Origin: Sacculina carcini | Taxonomy: Eukaryota; Arthropoda; Thecostraca; Sacculinidae | Direction of reading: 5' to 3' | DNA: 64,000 bases | NCBI GenBank assembly: GCA_916048095.2 | Contig: OU696573.1 | Span: 10,981,806 to 11,045,805 of the forward strand | In this document: positions 63,419 through 64,000 of the stretch, piece after piece | How positions within the stretch are numbered: the first letter of the stretch is position 1 | Layout of the letters: every line of letters begins with the position of its first letter | Program-made: the position numbers and the translations under genes | The notes under the pieces: model-generated | Told to the model about the DNA's origin: nothing | The model's database searches: none | Seen by the model: the letters and a program-made list of their open reading frames with translations, nothing else

Positions 63419-63704
63419 TTTGGCAGTGCGAACTCAGCCAGTGAAAATGTCAATTAAGCGACAGCCTTGCTTCTCCATCTCTGCAAAAAACACAATATCA
63501 TTTTTTGTTAATCTCCCGTCTTCTTTCGCAAATTTAGCGTAAAGCGAAATTTCATATACATGTATGTGTGTGGTCTTTCATCATAAAGTCTACTTCAATC
63601 TAGTCAAACAGAAGTAAATTGAATTCAGTGAATGCCATTTCCTGTGTTGTCTCATAAACAATGAGTGCAACTCCGCTGTTCGTGTGAGATTGTGTGGACA
63701 CTGC

Positions 63705-63705
63705 C

Positions 63706-63756
<51 letters not shown>
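63705..63756. repeat. (CAGA)n microsatellite
   Basis: About 13 perfect CAGA units, upstream of Trpgamma exon 1. Confidence 0.97.
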
Positions 63757-63794
63757 GGACAAAACAGAAATAGTATAATTATATCATCATTAAG

Positions 63795-63966
63795 CAGTGG
63801 CGGCGCCAGGATTTACCCGTGGGGGGCAAATTAAAAATATACGGGGACTTGGCGAAACATGAGGAACTACACTCATGGTTAGGATTTTTCTTTGGGGGGC
63901 CAGGGGGGCTTAACTCACTTTTGGGAGGCCTCAGCCCTTCCAAAACCCCCCTTAGCGCCGCCATTG
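63795..63966. mobile_element. hAT-type MITE, CAGTGGCGGCGCC family
   Basis: The left end is CAGTGGCGGCGCCAGGATTT and the right end is CCTTAGCGCCGCCATTG. The interior has CTTGGCGAAACATGAGGAAC. The flanking 8-mers do not match well. It lies upstream of Trpgamma exon 1. Confidence 0.65.
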
Positions 63967-64000
63967 TCAGCATGTTTTCAAACGTACGTCGTGAAATTGT

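Overview
The window is nuclear DNA from an animal, most likely an arthropod (crustacean or chelicerate rather than a compact-genome insect). The reasons are an arthropod-type TRP-gamma cation channel gene, an Akap200/MARCKS-like gene, spliceosomal introns with GT-AG borders, interstitial TTAGG-type runs, CR1/L2-like LINEs, a tRNA-Val SINE, many hAT-type MITEs and very long (CA)n tracts. There is no prokaryotic gene organisation.

The minus strand carries one large gene that nearly fills the window. By joining 17 exons by hand, from the ATG at 63418 to the stop at 13804, I recover a TRP-gamma-like TRPC channel. The exons keep phase throughout (3057 nt, 1018 codons plus stop). Exon 1 (63309-63418) is separated from exon 2 (33180-33312) by an intron of about 30 kb. 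The other 15 introns lie between 31 kb and 14 kb and are full of repeats. Downstream on the same strand, two exons at 2664-2825 and 123-389 encode the N-terminal part of an Akap200/MARCKS-like protein (MGKQQQ start, basic effector domain). That gene runs off the left edge, and a GC-rich stretch near 10.6-11.6 kb may hold its promoter and a non-coding first exon.

Inside the 30 kb first intron of the channel gene, roughly 35-56 kb, sits a nested cluster of intronless chymotrypsin-fold genes. Three look catalytically intact (35340-36176, 40246-41082, 46312-47130). One is a full-length pseudoenzyme with His to Arg and Ser to Val at the triad (44813-45658), and one is its truncated copy (38370-38912). 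One is a plus-strand fragment (43253-43480), and one is a stop-riddled pseudogene (49588-50421). Full-length copies share a TATA box, a short leader and a 7-bp hairpin just before the ATG. A tandem segmental duplication (about 33.9-38.9 kb copied as 38.95-45.35 kb) and inverted duplications built the cluster.

The leader of the pseudogene is split by a hAT-type element (50437-55985, 8-bp target duplication) that itself contains an apparently full-length LINE (about 51.0-55.3 kb). In this LINE, ORF1 and ORF2 are in the same frame and are separated by a single UGA followed by CUAG, a known strong readthrough context. ORF2 has no AUG until after its endonuclease domain. This suggests that the replicase is made as an ORF1-ORF2 readthrough fusion and is the most notable candidate for something undescribed here.

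The rest (2.9-13.8 kb, 56-63.3 kb and most introns) is non-coding. It holds MITEs of at least four families, SINE copies, LINE scraps, a 19-bp, an 11-bp and a 10-bp tandem array, a 25-nt G run and (CA)n tracts that repeatedly abut splice sites of the channel gene.
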